A stretch of DNA of 64,000 nt, taken from Virgisporangium ochraceum (GTDB taxonomy: Bacteria; Actinomycetota; Actinomycetes; Mycobacteriales; Micromonosporaceae). The notes under the pieces were generated by a model. It saw nothing but the letters and a program-made list of their open reading frames with translations, did not search any database and was not told where the DNA came from. The stretch lies in the NCBI RefSeq assembly GCF_016863655.1, contig NZ_BOPH01000098.1, positions 1-64,000 on the forward strand, in the 5' to 3' direction. The translations under genes were made by a program, and so were the position numbers. Shown in pieces: positions 43,456 through 51,838 of this stretch; the stretch's first letter is position 1; each line of letters opens with the position of its first letter.

Positions 43456-43580
43456 ACCACCACGTAGGCGGCGGAGTAGTCGGGGTCGGGGTTCATCGCG
43501 TCGGAGCCGTCGAGGTCCCGGGACGTCGGAAACCGGATGTCGTAGGTGGCCAGCTCGACGATCCGCAGACCTCGCGGGAT
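43456..43580 (-). pseudogene. L-fuconate dehydratase-like (enolase superfamily) N-terminal remnant
   Basis: About 40 codons read [20 protein letters not shown] then [17 protein letters not shown], the start of L-fuconate dehydratase-type enolases. It then runs out of frame into the FCD remnant. The codon where the start is expected is CTG. A deletion must have removed the rest of this gene, and anything between, up to the middle of the regulator gene. Confidence 0.72.
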
Positions 43581-43690
43581 CGGGCGGTTAGACGTCCGAG
43601 GTCTAAAGCCGTCCTCCGCGTGTCCGATCCGGGCGGTGGCGTTCGTGGAGAGGATGACGGGAAGCCACCGCAGAACAGGAGACGGTTCCC

Positions 43691-44026
43691 ATGACGCACT
43701 ACCTGATGTCCGTGCTCGACGACACGTCCGACTCGGCCACCCCGGAGGAGATGACCGCGATCGACGCGTACAACGACAGCCTGCGGGCCGGGGGCCACTG
43801 GGTCTTCGCCGGCGGGCTCGCGTCGCCGACCACCGCCACCGTCGTCGACGGCCGGGGCGACGGGCCGGTGTTCACCGACGGGCCCTACCTGGAGTCGAAG
43901 GAGTTCGTCGGTGGGTTCTGGGTCATCGAGGCGCCCGACCTCGACGTGGCGCTGCGCCTGGCCGCGGCCGGGTCGAGGAGCTGCAACCGGAGGGTCGAGC
44001 TCCGCCCGTTCCAGGGGGTGGCGTGA
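43691..44026 (+). CDS. YCII-related (DGPF) domain protein
   Basis: A 111-aa YCII/DGPF protein: [20 protein letters not shown] at the start, [20 protein letters not shown], the conserved [20 protein letters not shown], and a C-terminal helix. AGGAGAC precedes the ATG. Its stop overlaps the start of a sigma factor gene (GTGA), the standard arrangement of ECF42 sigma factors, in which YCII proteins are the conserved neighbours and may modulate the sigma factor. Confidence 0.92.
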   Translation: MTHYLMSVLDDTSDSATPEEMTAIDAYNDSLRAGGHWVFAGGLASPTTATVVDGRGDGPVFTDGPYLESKEFVGGFWVIEAPDLDVALRLAAAGSRSCNRRVELRPFQGVA

Positions 44027-45240
44027 CCGACGCCCTCACCCGGGTCCACCGCGAGGAGTGGGCCCGGGTGGTCGCCACCCTGATGCGGCGCTTCGGCGAC
44101 CTGGACCTCGCCGAGGAGATGACCGCCGAGGCGTTCGCCACCGCCGTCGAGCGGTGGCCGGTCGACGGCGTCCCGCCGAACCCGGGCGGCTGGCTGACCA
44201 CCACCGCCCAGCGCCGGGCCATCGACCGCCTGCGCCGCGAGGCCAGACGCCGGGACAAGCACCGGGAGGCGCTGATGCTGTCCGACACCGACACCCCCGA
44301 GCCGCTCGGCGCCATCGACGACGACCGCCTGCGCCTCGTGTTCACCTGCTGCCACCCGGCCCTGGCCATGGAGACGCGGGTCGCGCTGACCCTGCGGATG
44401 GTCGGCGGGCTCACCGTCCCGGAGATCGCCCACGCGTTCCTGGTGCAGGAGCCCGCGATGGGCCGCCGGATCACCCGGGCCAAGGAGAAGATCAGGGCGG
44501 CGCGGATCCCGTACCGGGTCCCGGCGCGGGAGGACCTGCCGGCGCGCGTGACCGGCGTGCTCGCGGTCCTCTACCTGATCTTCAACGAGGGCTACCTCGC
44601 CTCCGGCCCGGATTACGGCGCGGTCCGCGCCGACCTCACCGGCGAGGCGATCCGGCTGACCCGGCTGGTCCGCGACCTGATGCCCGACGACGGCGAGGTG
44701 GCCGGCCTCCTCGCGCTGATGCTGCTCACCGAGGCCCGCCGGGCCGCGCGGGTGTCGGCCGGCGGCGAACTGGTCACCCTGGACGAGCAGGACCGCGGCG
44801 CCTGGGACCGCGCGCTCATCGCCGAGGGCCACGCGCTGGTCCGGGCCCGGCTCGCCTCCGGCGAGGCGCCCGGGCGGTACCAGGTCCTCGCCGCGATCAA
44901 CGCGGTCCACACCGACGCCCGCGACGTGCGCGACACCGACTGGTCGCAGGTCGTCGCGCTGTACGACCGGCTGGTCCGCCTCGACCCCACGCCGATCGTG
45001 CGGCTCAACCGCGCGATCGCGGTGGCCGAGCTCGACGGCCCGGAGGTCGCGCTGGCCGAGGTCGACGGGCTGCCGCTGGAGGGCTACCACGCCTTCCACG
45101 CCACCCGCGCCGCGCTGCTGCGCAGGCTGGGCCGCAGCGCCGAGTCGCGGGCGGCGTACGACCGGGCCATAGAGCTGGCCGGCAACACCGCCGAGACGGC
45201 GTACCTCACCCGCCGCCGCGACCAGCTGGCCGACGTCTGA
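44023..45240 (+). CDS. ECF42-type RNA polymerase sigma factor
   Basis: A 405-aa sigma factor. Region 2 is VHREEWARVVATLMRRFGDL then DLAEEMTAEAFATAVERWP and NPGGWLTTTAQRRAIDRLRR; region 4 is RVALTLRMVGGLTVPEIAHA then FLVQEPAMGRRITRAKEKI. The long C-terminal extension (LYLIFNEGYLASGPDYGAVR onward, TPR-like, DUF6596) is diagnostic of the group. This extension rather than an anti-sigma factor controls activity in studied members. It is translationally coupled to the YCII gene. Confidence 0.94.
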   Translation: MTDALTRVHREEWARVVATLMRRFGDLDLAEEMTAEAFATAVERWPVDGVPPNPGGWLTTTAQRRAIDRLRREARRRDKHREALMLSDTDTPEPLGAIDDDRLRLVFTCCHPALAMETRVALTLRMVGGLTVPEIAHAFLVQEPAMGRRITRAKEKIRAARIPYRVPAREDLPARVTGVLAVLYLIFNEGYLASGPDYGAVRADLTGEAIRLTRLVRDLMPDDGEVAGLLALMLLTEARRAARVSAGGELVTLDEQDRGAWDRALIAEGHALVRARLASGEAPGRYQVLAAINAVHTDARDVRDTDWSQVVALYDRLVRLDPTPIVRLNRAIAVAELDGPEVALAEVDGLPLEGYHAFHATRAALLRRLGRSAESRAAYDRAIELAGNTAETAYLTRRRDQLADV

Positions 45241-45298
45241 GCTCCGCACCCCCGCGGCCGATGGCATGGGCGCCGGTACACGGACCGGAACCCGACGG

Positions 45299-46141
45299 AT
45301 GAGCCGCCAGACGCCAGCTGGGCGCCGCCTGCTGTGGCTTCTGGGCGTGCTGGTCCTGGTGAACACCGTCGTGTCCGGCACGGAGGTGGGGCTCGGGCCG
45401 CTGGTGCCGCGGCCGGTCGGCCACCTGGTCAACCCGACGGCCGCCGCCCTCGCCGCGGTGATGATGGCGTTCATCGCGGCCGCGTTCGTCGTGCGGCCGG
45501 GTCACCTCGTCACGTCCGTCGCGGTGTTCGACCCGTTGTGGACCGGGCTGCAGACGGCCGGCGCGGTGCTGATGAGCTGGTCGCTGCTGCGGCTGCCGCT
45601 GGGCCTGCGCTCACGGGTCGCCGCCCTGATCGGCGGGTTCGGCTCGGCGGTCACGGTGCTGCTGACGACCCGGCCGGACGTCGACGCGCAGGTCCTGATC
45701 TACCCGGTGGCGTCGCTGGCGACCGCGATCAGCGCGTACTGCCACCTGTCCGGGGGCGTCGTGACCGGCGGCGCGCGGCGTCGCACCGCCGGCACAGCGT
45801 GCTGCCGTACACCGGCGCGCCAGCTCCAACGCGACGACTTCGGCACCGGCCAGTCCACCCTGAGCCTGCTGGCGACCTGCCCCGCCGACAGCATCAAGCT
45901 CGACCGCTCGTTCGTGCCAGGCCCGGGCGCCGACGCGATCGCCGGTGCGGTGATCCAGCTCGCCCGCGCCCTGGACATCGGGGCCGTCGCCGAGGGCGTC
46001 GAGACCGCCGAGCACGTGCGCGCCCTGCTCGGCCTCGGCTACCGGGTGGGGCAGGGCTACCACTTCGCCCGTCCCATGCCGGCCGCGGAGCTGGAGGAGC
46101 GGCTGGCGCGCACCCGAGACGGGCTGGCCGCGTCCCGCTGA
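45299..46141 (+). CDS. internally deleted EAL-domain membrane protein
   Basis: A 280-aa open frame. Residues 1-155 form about five transmembrane helices (LLWLLGVLVLVNTVVSGTEV, AAALAAVMMAFIAAAFVV, VLIYPVASLATAISAYCHLS). After a short GGARRRTAGTACCRTPARQL linker the frame jumps into the second half of an EAL domain (DDFGTGQSTLSLLATCPADS, IKLDRSFVP, VAEGVET, GQGYHFARPMPAAELEERL). The GGDEF domain and the EAL motif strand are absent, so it cannot be a working phosphodiesterase. Likely a deletion derivative of a larger GGDEF-EAL gene. Confidence 0.75.
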   Translation: MSRQTPAGRRLLWLLGVLVLVNTVVSGTEVGLGPLVPRPVGHLVNPTAAALAAVMMAFIAAAFVVRPGHLVTSVAVFDPLWTGLQTAGAVLMSWSLLRLPLGLRSRVAALIGGFGSAVTVLLTTRPDVDAQVLIYPVASLATAISAYCHLSGGVVTGGARRRTAGTACCRTPARQLQRDDFGTGQSTLSLLATCPADSIKLDRSFVPGPGADAIAGAVIQLARALDIGAVAEGVETAEHVRALLGLGYRVGQGYHFARPMPAAELEERLARTRDGLAASR

Positions 46142-46555
46142 CCGGCGCCGCAGCACCGCGTGGACCGCGACCAGCGGTGCGATGCCCACCGGATACCAGA
46201 CCAGGTCGACGGCGTCGAACCGCACGCCGAGCACCAGCCGCGCCGCCACGCTGCGCGCGGCGAGGTCGGCGGGGACGCCGGTCAGCTGGAAGCACTCCAT
46301 CGCCCAGCACCAGGCCAGGGCGAGGCCACCGGCGACCACCGGCGACCAGCGTGGCCGCACGAACAGCGCGCCGGCGTAGCACATCGAGGCGTACAACGCG
46401 GTCCCCGAGTACTGCTCCAGCCGGCCGGCACCCTCCACCGCGCCGGGCGTCACCGCGCGCACCAGCAACGCCACCCCGAGAAACCCGGCCGCGGCGGCGA
46501 GCATCAGCAACCGGAACCCGGCGAGGCGCGGGCGGCGGAGGCGGGGACGGCGCAT
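45611..46555 (-). CDS. DUF2809 membrane protein with antisense-encoded C-terminal extension
   Basis: The first ~140 residues are a DUF2809 protein with about four helices: FRLLMLAAAAGFLGVALLVR, EQYSGTALYASMCYAGALFV, VVAGGLALAWCWAMECFQLT and RFDAVDLVWYPVGIAPLVAV, ending at HAVLRRR. A normal DUF2809 protein stops here, but this frame continues another ~170 residues, exactly antisense to the truncated EAL gene, with no similarity to anything. Its natural stop seems to be lost. The start ATG is good. Confidence 0.65.
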   Translation of the reverse strand: MRRPRLRRPRLAGFRLLMLAAAAGFLGVALLVRAVTPGAVEGAGRLEQYSGTALYASMCYAGALFVRPRWSPVVAGGLALAWCWAMECFQLTGVPADLAARSVAARLVLGVRFDAVDLVWYPVGIAPLVAVHAVLRRRSAGRGQPVSGARQPLLQLRGRHGTGEVVALPHPVAEAEQGAHVLGGLDALGDGPDVQGAGELDHRTGDRVGARAWHERAVELDAVGGAGRQQAQGGLAGAEVVALELARRCTAARCAGGATPRAAGHDAPGQVAVRADRGRQRRHRVDQDLRVDVRPGRQQHRDRRAEPADQGGDP

Positions 46556-46586
46556 GGGGAACCATTCTCGCCGACGCCCGGGCGGG

Positions 46587-47441
46587 TCATGAGCGGACGG
46601 TGACCGCGCCCGCGATGACGGCCGCGACCAGGTCGGCCAGCTCCGCGGTGTGGGTCAGCGGCATCAGGTGGTTGGCGCCGGCGACCGTCGCGACGGTGGC
46701 GGTCGGGGTCAGGTCGGCCAGGTGGGCGACCAGGCGGTGGACCAGCGGCGGGCTGTCGCCGCCCCGCACCAGCAGCACCGGCGCGGCGAGGCGGGCGAGG
46801 CCGGCCCGGTCGAGGGTCCACGCGGCGACCGCGGGGATCTCGCCGGCGAAGAAGGGCGCGCACCGGTTCTCCGCGTGCTCGAGCACGCCGGGGCCGAGGG
46901 TGTCGGCCACGACGCGGCGGTAGTGGGGTCCGCAGACCGCCGCCATGAACGTGTCGAACGCGGTGGGCAGGTCGCCGCGGGCGGTGGCCTCCATCACGGC
47001 GCCGATCATCGGGCCGAGCGTGGTCCGGAGGAGGTCGACGTCGGCGGGTGCCGCGAGGGTGTCGAGCAGCGGCGGTTCGCACAGGGTCACCGAGTGGACC
47101 AGGTGCGGGTGGTCGAGCGCGAACTGCAGGCCGATCGTCGCACCCGACGAGTACGCGACCACGTGGACGGGTCCGGCGTCGAGGTGGCGCAGGAGCGCCG
47201 CGACGTGCCCGGCGTGGTCGGCGACGCTCAGCCCGGGGGTCATCGGCGCGTCGGTGTACCCGGCGCGGACCATGCGGACCACGCGGTGGCCGGCGAGCGC
47301 GGGCGCGGCGGCGAGCGGGGTGAGCCAGTCGGCGAGGCCGCCGCCGTGGATCAGCAGGACGGTCGGGCCGGTGCCGCCGGAGTCGGTGTAGGCGACCTCG
47401 GCGGTGCCGGCCTGCCAGAGGGTGATGGTCGTTCCGGTCAT
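46587..47441 (-). CDS. alpha/beta hydrolase
   Basis: A 284-aa alpha/beta hydrolase. The oxyanion region is VLLIHGGGLADWLTPL; the nucleophile elbow is VVAYSSGATIGLQFAL with Ser98; the catalytic His is in VAGANHLMPLTHTAE. The cap domain is short. It is 24 bp downstream of a VOC-family gene, and both are divergent from a TetR regulator with two operators, forming an inducible two-gene unit, perhaps for an exogenous aromatic or ester compound. Confidence 0.88.
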   Translation of the reverse strand: MTGTTITLWQAGTAEVAYTDSGGTGPTVLLIHGGGLADWLTPLAAAPALAGHRVVRMVRAGYTDAPMTPGLSVADHAGHVAALLRHLDAGPVHVVAYSSGATIGLQFALDHPHLVHSVTLCEPPLLDTLAAPADVDLLRTTLGPMIGAVMEATARGDLPTAFDTFMAAVCGPHYRRVVADTLGPGVLEHAENRCAPFFAGEIPAVAAWTLDRAGLARLAAPVLLVRGGDSPPLVHRLVAHLADLTPTATVATVAGANHLMPLTHTAELADLVAAVIAGAVTVRS

Positions 47442-47465
47442 CGTGGTTCTCCTTCGTTCGGGGGT

Positions 47466-47843
47466 TCAGTCGGCGTAGAGGCGGATCTCGATACCGTCGG
47501 GGTCGTGGAGGCCGACGAGGACCGAGCCGCCCCTGTGCCCGGTCACCACGCCGCCGTGCGGCTGACCGAGGTCCTCCAGCCGGCGGGCCCAGACCTCGAC
47601 GGCCTCGCGCGTCGGCACGGCGAGCGCGACGGCGTCGAAGCCGGCCAGCGCGGCGGCGCGCGCCGCGTCGCGGCGCAGCGCCAGGCGGACGGACCCGGTG
47701 TCGTCGCCGAGCGCCAGGCCCTCGACGACGCCGTCCTCGACGAACTCGATCTCGACCCGCAGGCCGAGCACCGACGTGTACCAGTGCCGGCTGCGGTCGA
47801 GGTCGGAGACCGGCAGCTTGACGTGATGGAAGCCCGAGAGCAT
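47466..47843 (-). CDS. VOC-family (glyoxalase/dioxygenase-like) protein
   Basis: A 125-aa VOC protein. It begins MLSGFHHVKLPVSDLDRSRH with the first metal-ligand His, and ends GSVLVGLHDPDGIEIRLYAD with the final Glu ligand before the strand end, so a metal centre is likely. It is first of a two-gene operon with an alpha/beta hydrolase, and divergent from a TetR regulator. Confidence 0.88.
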   Translation of the reverse strand: MLSGFHHVKLPVSDLDRSRHWYTSVLGLRVEIEFVEDGVVEGLALGDDTGSVRLALRRDAARAAALAGFDAVALAVPTREAVEVWARRLEDLGQPHGGVVTGHRGGSVLVGLHDPDGIEIRLYAD

Positions 47844-47857
47844 CGCCCGGCCTTTCG

Positions 47858-47896
47858 TTAGAGTCGCTTCTAGTGAGTTACTAGAGTAGGCTCTAG
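47858..47896. promoter_or_regulatory. two TetR operators in the VOC/TetR gap
   Basis: CTAGAGTAGGCTCTAG (47881-47896) is a perfect 6-4-6 palindrome ending 3 bp before the TetR ATG. A weaker copy, TTAGAGTCGCTTCTAG, lies at 47858-47873, 23 bp upstream centre to centre and 15 bp from the VOC gene start. The half site CTAGAG is shared with the operators at 13648-13679. Confidence 0.72.
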
Positions 47897-47899
47897 TGA

Positions 47900-48562
47900 A
47901 TGGCGGACGTAGTCAAGCGGGTGAAGAAACCCGACACCCCGCCGGGCGGGTCGCGGGCCGAACGCGCGCGGGCCACCCGGCGGCGCATCGTCGCGGCGGC
48001 CGCCGAGCTGTTCGTGACGCGCGGCTACGGGGCGACGCTGCTCGACGATGTGGCCGAGCGGGCCGGGGTCGCGGTGCAGACCGTGTACTTCCACTTCACC
48101 AACAAGCGCACGCTGCTCAAGCACGTGATGGACACGGCCGCCGTCGGTGACGACGAGCCCGTCCCGGTGATGGAGCGCCCGTGGGCGGTGCAGATCCAGC
48201 GGGAGGTCGACCCGCGGCGGATCATCGACCTGTGGGTGGCCGGCGGACGCGACATCCTGGAGCGCATCGCACCGCTCATGCGGGTGATGCGCGGAGCCAC
48301 CGGCACCGACCCGGAGCTCGCCGCCCAGTGGGCCACCAACCAGGACCAGACCCGCGCCGCCCACACCATGCTCGTCCGGCTGCTCGCCGACCGCGGCGCC
48401 CTGCGACCGGACCTCGACCTCGAGCGGGCCCGCGACATCGCGTTCGTCGTCAGCAACGTCGAGACATACCTGCAGTTCACCGACGTCTGCGGCTGGACCC
48501 CCGACGAGTGGCGGGAGCACACCGTCGGGATCCTCGCCGGCGCGCTCCTCGCCGACGGCTGA
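47900..48562 (+). CDS. TetR/AcrR-family regulator
   Basis: A 220-aa TetR repressor. Helix-turn-helix: RIVAAAAELFVTRGYGATLL then DDVAERAGVAVQTVYFHFTN and KRTLLKHVMD. The long C-terminal ligand domain contains several Trp and Arg residues (ERPWAVQIQREVDPRRIIDL). The ATG is directly behind the operator, so the transcript is probably leaderless. It controls the divergent VOC/hydrolase operon. Confidence 0.9.
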   Translation: MADVVKRVKKPDTPPGGSRAERARATRRRIVAAAAELFVTRGYGATLLDDVAERAGVAVQTVYFHFTNKRTLLKHVMDTAAVGDDEPVPVMERPWAVQIQREVDPRRIIDLWVAGGRDILERIAPLMRVMRGATGTDPELAAQWATNQDQTRAAHTMLVRLLADRGALRPDLDLERARDIAFVVSNVETYLQFTDVCGWTPDEWREHTVGILAGALLADG

Positions 48563-48629
48563 CAACAGGCGCCGGCCGACAACCGACGCAACGGCGGTTG
48601 GCGTACCCGGCCCCGGGTAGGCGACCGCC

Positions 48630-49583
48630 GTGGTCGGACGAGTGGTGGTGGTGACAGGCGCGTCGAGCGGGATCGGACGCGCGTCGGCGGAGCGGTTCGC
48701 GTCCCGGGGCGACCGGCTCGTCCTCGCCGCCCGCGGCGAGGACGCGTTGCTGGCGGTCGCGGCGCGGTGCCGGTCCGCCGGTGCCGAGGTCGTGACCAGG
48801 GTGACCGACGTGACCGACCGCGACGCGGTACGGGCCCTGGCCGACACCGCCGTGGACCGGTTCGGCGGCATCGACGTGTGGGTCGACACGGCCGCGGTCA
48901 TGGCGTACGGGCGGTTCGAGGACGTGCCCGCCCCCGTGTTCGACAGGGTCGTGACGACCAACCTGATCGGTGCCGCCAACGTGGCCCGCGAGGCGCTGCG
49001 CGTCTTCCGGACGCGGCAGCGGGGCACGCTGATCCTCGGCAGCTCCCTGCTGAGCCGGATCGCGGTTCCGTACGTCGGCGCCTACGTCTCCAGCAAGTGG
49101 GGCCACCGCGCGCTGGCCCGGGTCCTGCGGCAGGAGACCCGCGACGCGCCCGACATCCACGTGTGCCTGGTCTCGCCGGGCAGCGTCAACACGCCGATCT
49201 ACCGCAGCGCCGCCAACTACGCCGGCCGGGTGGGGCGACCGCCACCGCCGGTCGACGCGTCGGCCAAGGTCGCCGCCGCGGTGGTCCGCCTCGCGGACCG
49301 GCCCCGCCCGGAACGGTCGGTCGGGCTCGCCAACGGCCTGATCCGCTTCGGCTTCACCGCGATGCCACCGGTGTACGACCTGCTGGTCGGTCCGCTGATG
49401 CGGGTGGGCGGGCTGTCCCGCGAGGAGGTCGCGGGCCACGACGGCAACGTGTTCGGGCCCGGCCCGCGCCACGACGACGAGGGGGAGTGGGGCCGGCACT
49501 GGCTCCGCGCGGTGGCGGTCGGCGCCGTCGCCGCCGGGGTGGGCGCCGCGGCCGTCGTCGCCCGAACTAGGCGACGAGCCTGA
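48630..49583 (+). CDS. short-chain dehydrogenase with C-terminal membrane anchor
   Basis: A 317-aa classical SDR: cofactor site VVVVTGASSGIGRASAERFA, catalytic Ser in LILGSSLLSRIAVPYVGAYV and the YVSSK motif (Tyr-x-x-x-Lys as YVGAYVSSKWGH). The C-terminal ~65 residues extend beyond the usual SDR and end in a hydrophobic helix (AVAVGAVAAGVGAAAVVAR) followed by a basic tail. Such membrane-tethered SDRs act on lipids or hydrophobic substrates. Starts at GTG. Confidence 0.88.
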   Translation: MVGRVVVVTGASSGIGRASAERFASRGDRLVLAARGEDALLAVAARCRSAGAEVVTRVTDVTDRDAVRALADTAVDRFGGIDVWVDTAAVMAYGRFEDVPAPVFDRVVTTNLIGAANVAREALRVFRTRQRGTLILGSSLLSRIAVPYVGAYVSSKWGHRALARVLRQETRDAPDIHVCLVSPGSVNTPIYRSAANYAGRVGRPPPPVDASAKVAAAVVRLADRPRPERSVGLANGLIRFGFTAMPPVYDLLVGPLMRVGGLSREEVAGHDGNVFGPGPRHDDEGEWGRHWLRAVAVGAVAAGVGAAAVVARTRRRA

Positions 49584-49779
49584 AGGTGTCCGCCTCGACG
49601 GTGGACAGCTGCGGGCACGTCGACTCCCCGACGGGGCACGTCTGTTCGGGCGCGGCGGCGGCCTCGGCCAGCTCCGGGGCGAACCCGCACGCCAGAAGCG
49701 CGAGGACGGCCGCGTACCAGGCGGCCGTCACCGCGAGGGGACGCCCGACCGGTACGGGCTCGAGCGCGTCCCCGGTCAT
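49567..49779 (-). CDS. 70-aa single-helix protein with a Cys pair
   Basis: A small protein with one transmembrane helix or signal-anchor (LAVTAAWYAAVLALLACGF) and an outside tail APEQTCPVGESTCPQLSTV containing a C-x7-C pair. Its 3-prime end overlaps the convergent SDR gene by 17 bp; it lies 38 bp downstream of a BTAD-regulator gene on the same strand. No ribosome site stands out. Coding is plausible but not certain. Confidence 0.5.
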   Translation of the reverse strand: MTGDALEPVPVGRPLAVTAAWYAAVLALLACGFAPELAEAAAAPEQTCPVGESTCPQLSTVEADTFRLVA

Positions 49780-49817
49780 GCCCCGGCAGCGTAGCGGCCG
49801 GGGTCACGGCCCGACCG

Positions 49818-51779
49818 TCAGGCGCCGTCGAGGAGGTCGAGCTGGTGCGCGACCGGGCCGAACGTGAGCAGCCCGCTGCCCGCGCCGGCCCACTCGCCCA
49901 CCGCCGGGGCCAGCGCGTCCCGGGCCCGGGCCATCGCGGCGCGGTCACCGGCGGCCGTCGCGGCGCGGGCGACCAGCGTCCACAGCGCCTCGGCGAGCAG
50001 GTCGGCCGGCGGGTCCGGGATGTCCGCGGGCGCGGTGCCGCCGGGGTCGAGCACCGGGCGGACCCACGGCTCGTACGGGCCGTAGTCGGCACCGTCGTCG
50101 TCGAGGGGGAGGCCGCGGCGCGTCCGCAGGCCGAGCAGGGCCAGGGCGAGGAGACCGTCGTGCAGGCCGGGCATGCCGGCCCGCTCCGACCCGTACGCCG
50201 CCGTACGGTACGCGCGTTCGGCCTCGGCGTCCGGCACCCGCTCGGCGACGTCGGCGCGCAGCGCCCGGTACCACGCCGTGAACACGCCGGCGAGCGGCAG
50301 GTCGTGGCGCCGGCCGAGGTCGTCGACGGCGTCGGCGTGCCGGTCGGCGCCCGCGACGTCGACGACCGCCGCGTGGGCCTGCAGGCGGATCAGGTGACCG
50401 AGCACCTCGACGGTCGGCAGGCCGTGCCGGGTCGCCAGCGCGACGAGCTCGGCGCCGATCGCGTCGCGTGCCGCGGATCGACCGGTGCGGTGACAGCTCT
50501 GCATGAAGACGCCGTTGAGCGCGAACGCCAGCAGCGCGGGGTCGTCGAGGTCGCGGGCGAGCTCCTCGGCCCGGCGGGCGCACTCCAGCGGCCGGGGGTC
50601 GCGGGTGCCGCGCGACTCCAGCGCGACCGTGGCGAGCAGCCGGGCGCGGGCCGGGCGGTGTCCGGTCTCCGGTAGGGCGGCCAACGCCCGTTCGGCGGCC
50701 GCCACGACGCCGGCCGCCTGTGCCGGGTCGTCGGAGCGGGTCCAGATCGCGGGGACGTCGTAGGCGCCGATCACCCGCGCGGTCAGCTCCGGGTCGCCGA
50801 GCTGCTCGGCGGCGGCGACCGCCGCCGCGCGCTGCTCCCGGGCGACCCGCAGCCCGTCGGGACCGGTGACCGCGAGCGTGCGCAGCAGCGCGACCGCCGA
50901 CTCCAGCCGGACCCGCGACCCGCCGGCAAGCCGGGCGTGCGCCGAGGCGGTGCGGGCCCACACCTCCTCGGCGTCGTCGGCCGTGGACGCGGTGGCGGGT
51001 GCGCCGGGCGCCGGACGGTCGAGGCGCGGCGCCTGGCGCAGGATGTCGGTCTCCAGGGTGCGCAGCTCCGGCCCCGGATCGACGCCGAGCTGCCCGGCCA
51101 GCAGCGCCCGCGCCCGGCGCAGCACCGCCAGCGCGTCGCCCTGGCGCCGGCCGCGGTACAGGGCCAGCGCGAGCAGCCGCCACCCCTCCTCCCGCCACGG
51201 CGACGCGGTGACGTGCGCGTCCAGGTCGGCGACGGCCGCGTCCGGGGTGCCCAGGTCGAGCTGGGCCCGAGCCCGCCGCTCCACGGCCAGCAGGCGCAGC
51301 TCGGTGAGCCGGGCCCGGTCGGCACGGGCCCAGGCGGCGTCGGGGAGGTCGGCGTACGCCGGTCCGCGCCACCAGGCCAGCGCCTCGTCGAGCAGGGCGA
51401 GCACCGCCGGCGGGTCGGCCGTCGCGGTGTCGGCGACGGTGCGTTCGAACCGCCACGCGTCCACGTCGTCCGGGTCGGCCAGCAGGGCGTAGCCGGCTCC
51501 GCGGGTCACCAGGAGGTGGGCCGGCGCCCGCGGTGGGCGTCCCGGCTCGACCGCGCGGCGCAGGGCCGCGACGAACGTACGGACCGCGCCCACCGCGCCC
51601 TCCGGCGGCGACACCCACAGGTCGTCGACGAGGTCGGTGACGGGGACGACGCGCCGGCGGGCGACCAGCAGCCGCGCCAGCACGGACCGGTGCATCGGGC
51701 CCCGGAGCGCGACCGGCTCCCCGGCCGCCGTGTGCGCGGTGACCGGCCCGAGCACGCCGAACCGGATGCGCACCGTCAC
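49818..51779 (-). CDS. SARP/BTAD-family regulator without NB-ARC domain
   Basis: A 653-aa regulator. Residues ~1-95 form the winged helix (RIRFGVLGPVTAHTAAGE, LRGPMHRSVLARLLVARRRV, VDDLWVSPPEGAVGAVRTFV); ~100-250 are the BTAD domain (LRLLAVERRARAQLDLGTPD, ALYRGRRQGDALAVLRRARA). The remaining ~390 residues are helical, TPR-like, with no P-loop. Several GTG starts are possible (51788, 51779, 51773). It may regulate itself or the divergent dehalogenase-like hydrolase. Confidence 0.88.
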   Translation of the reverse strand: MTVRIRFGVLGPVTAHTAAGEPVALRGPMHRSVLARLLVARRRVVPVTDLVDDLWVSPPEGAVGAVRTFVAALRRAVEPGRPPRAPAHLLVTRGAGYALLADPDDVDAWRFERTVADTATADPPAVLALLDEALAWWRGPAYADLPDAAWARADRARLTELRLLAVERRARAQLDLGTPDAAVADLDAHVTASPWREEGWRLLALALYRGRRQGDALAVLRRARALLAGQLGVDPGPELRTLETDILRQAPRLDRPAPGAPATASTADDAEEVWARTASAHARLAGGSRVRLESAVALLRTLAVTGPDGLRVAREQRAAAVAAAEQLGDPELTARVIGAYDVPAIWTRSDDPAQAAGVVAAAERALAALPETGHRPARARLLATVALESRGTRDPRPLECARRAEELARDLDDPALLAFALNGVFMQSCHRTGRSAARDAIGAELVALATRHGLPTVEVLGHLIRLQAHAAVVDVAGADRHADAVDDLGRRHDLPLAGVFTAWYRALRADVAERVPDAEAERAYRTAAYGSERAGMPGLHDGLLALALLGLRTRRGLPLDDDGADYGPYEPWVRPVLDPGGTAPADIPDPPADLLAEALWTLVARAATAAGDRAAMARARDALAPAVGEWAGAGSGLLTFGPVAHQLDLLDGA

Positions 51780-51838
51780 CGCCGCCACGCTACAGCGGTG
51801 CTCATCGGCTGCTCATCGGGATCGGCGACAGTCGGGCC

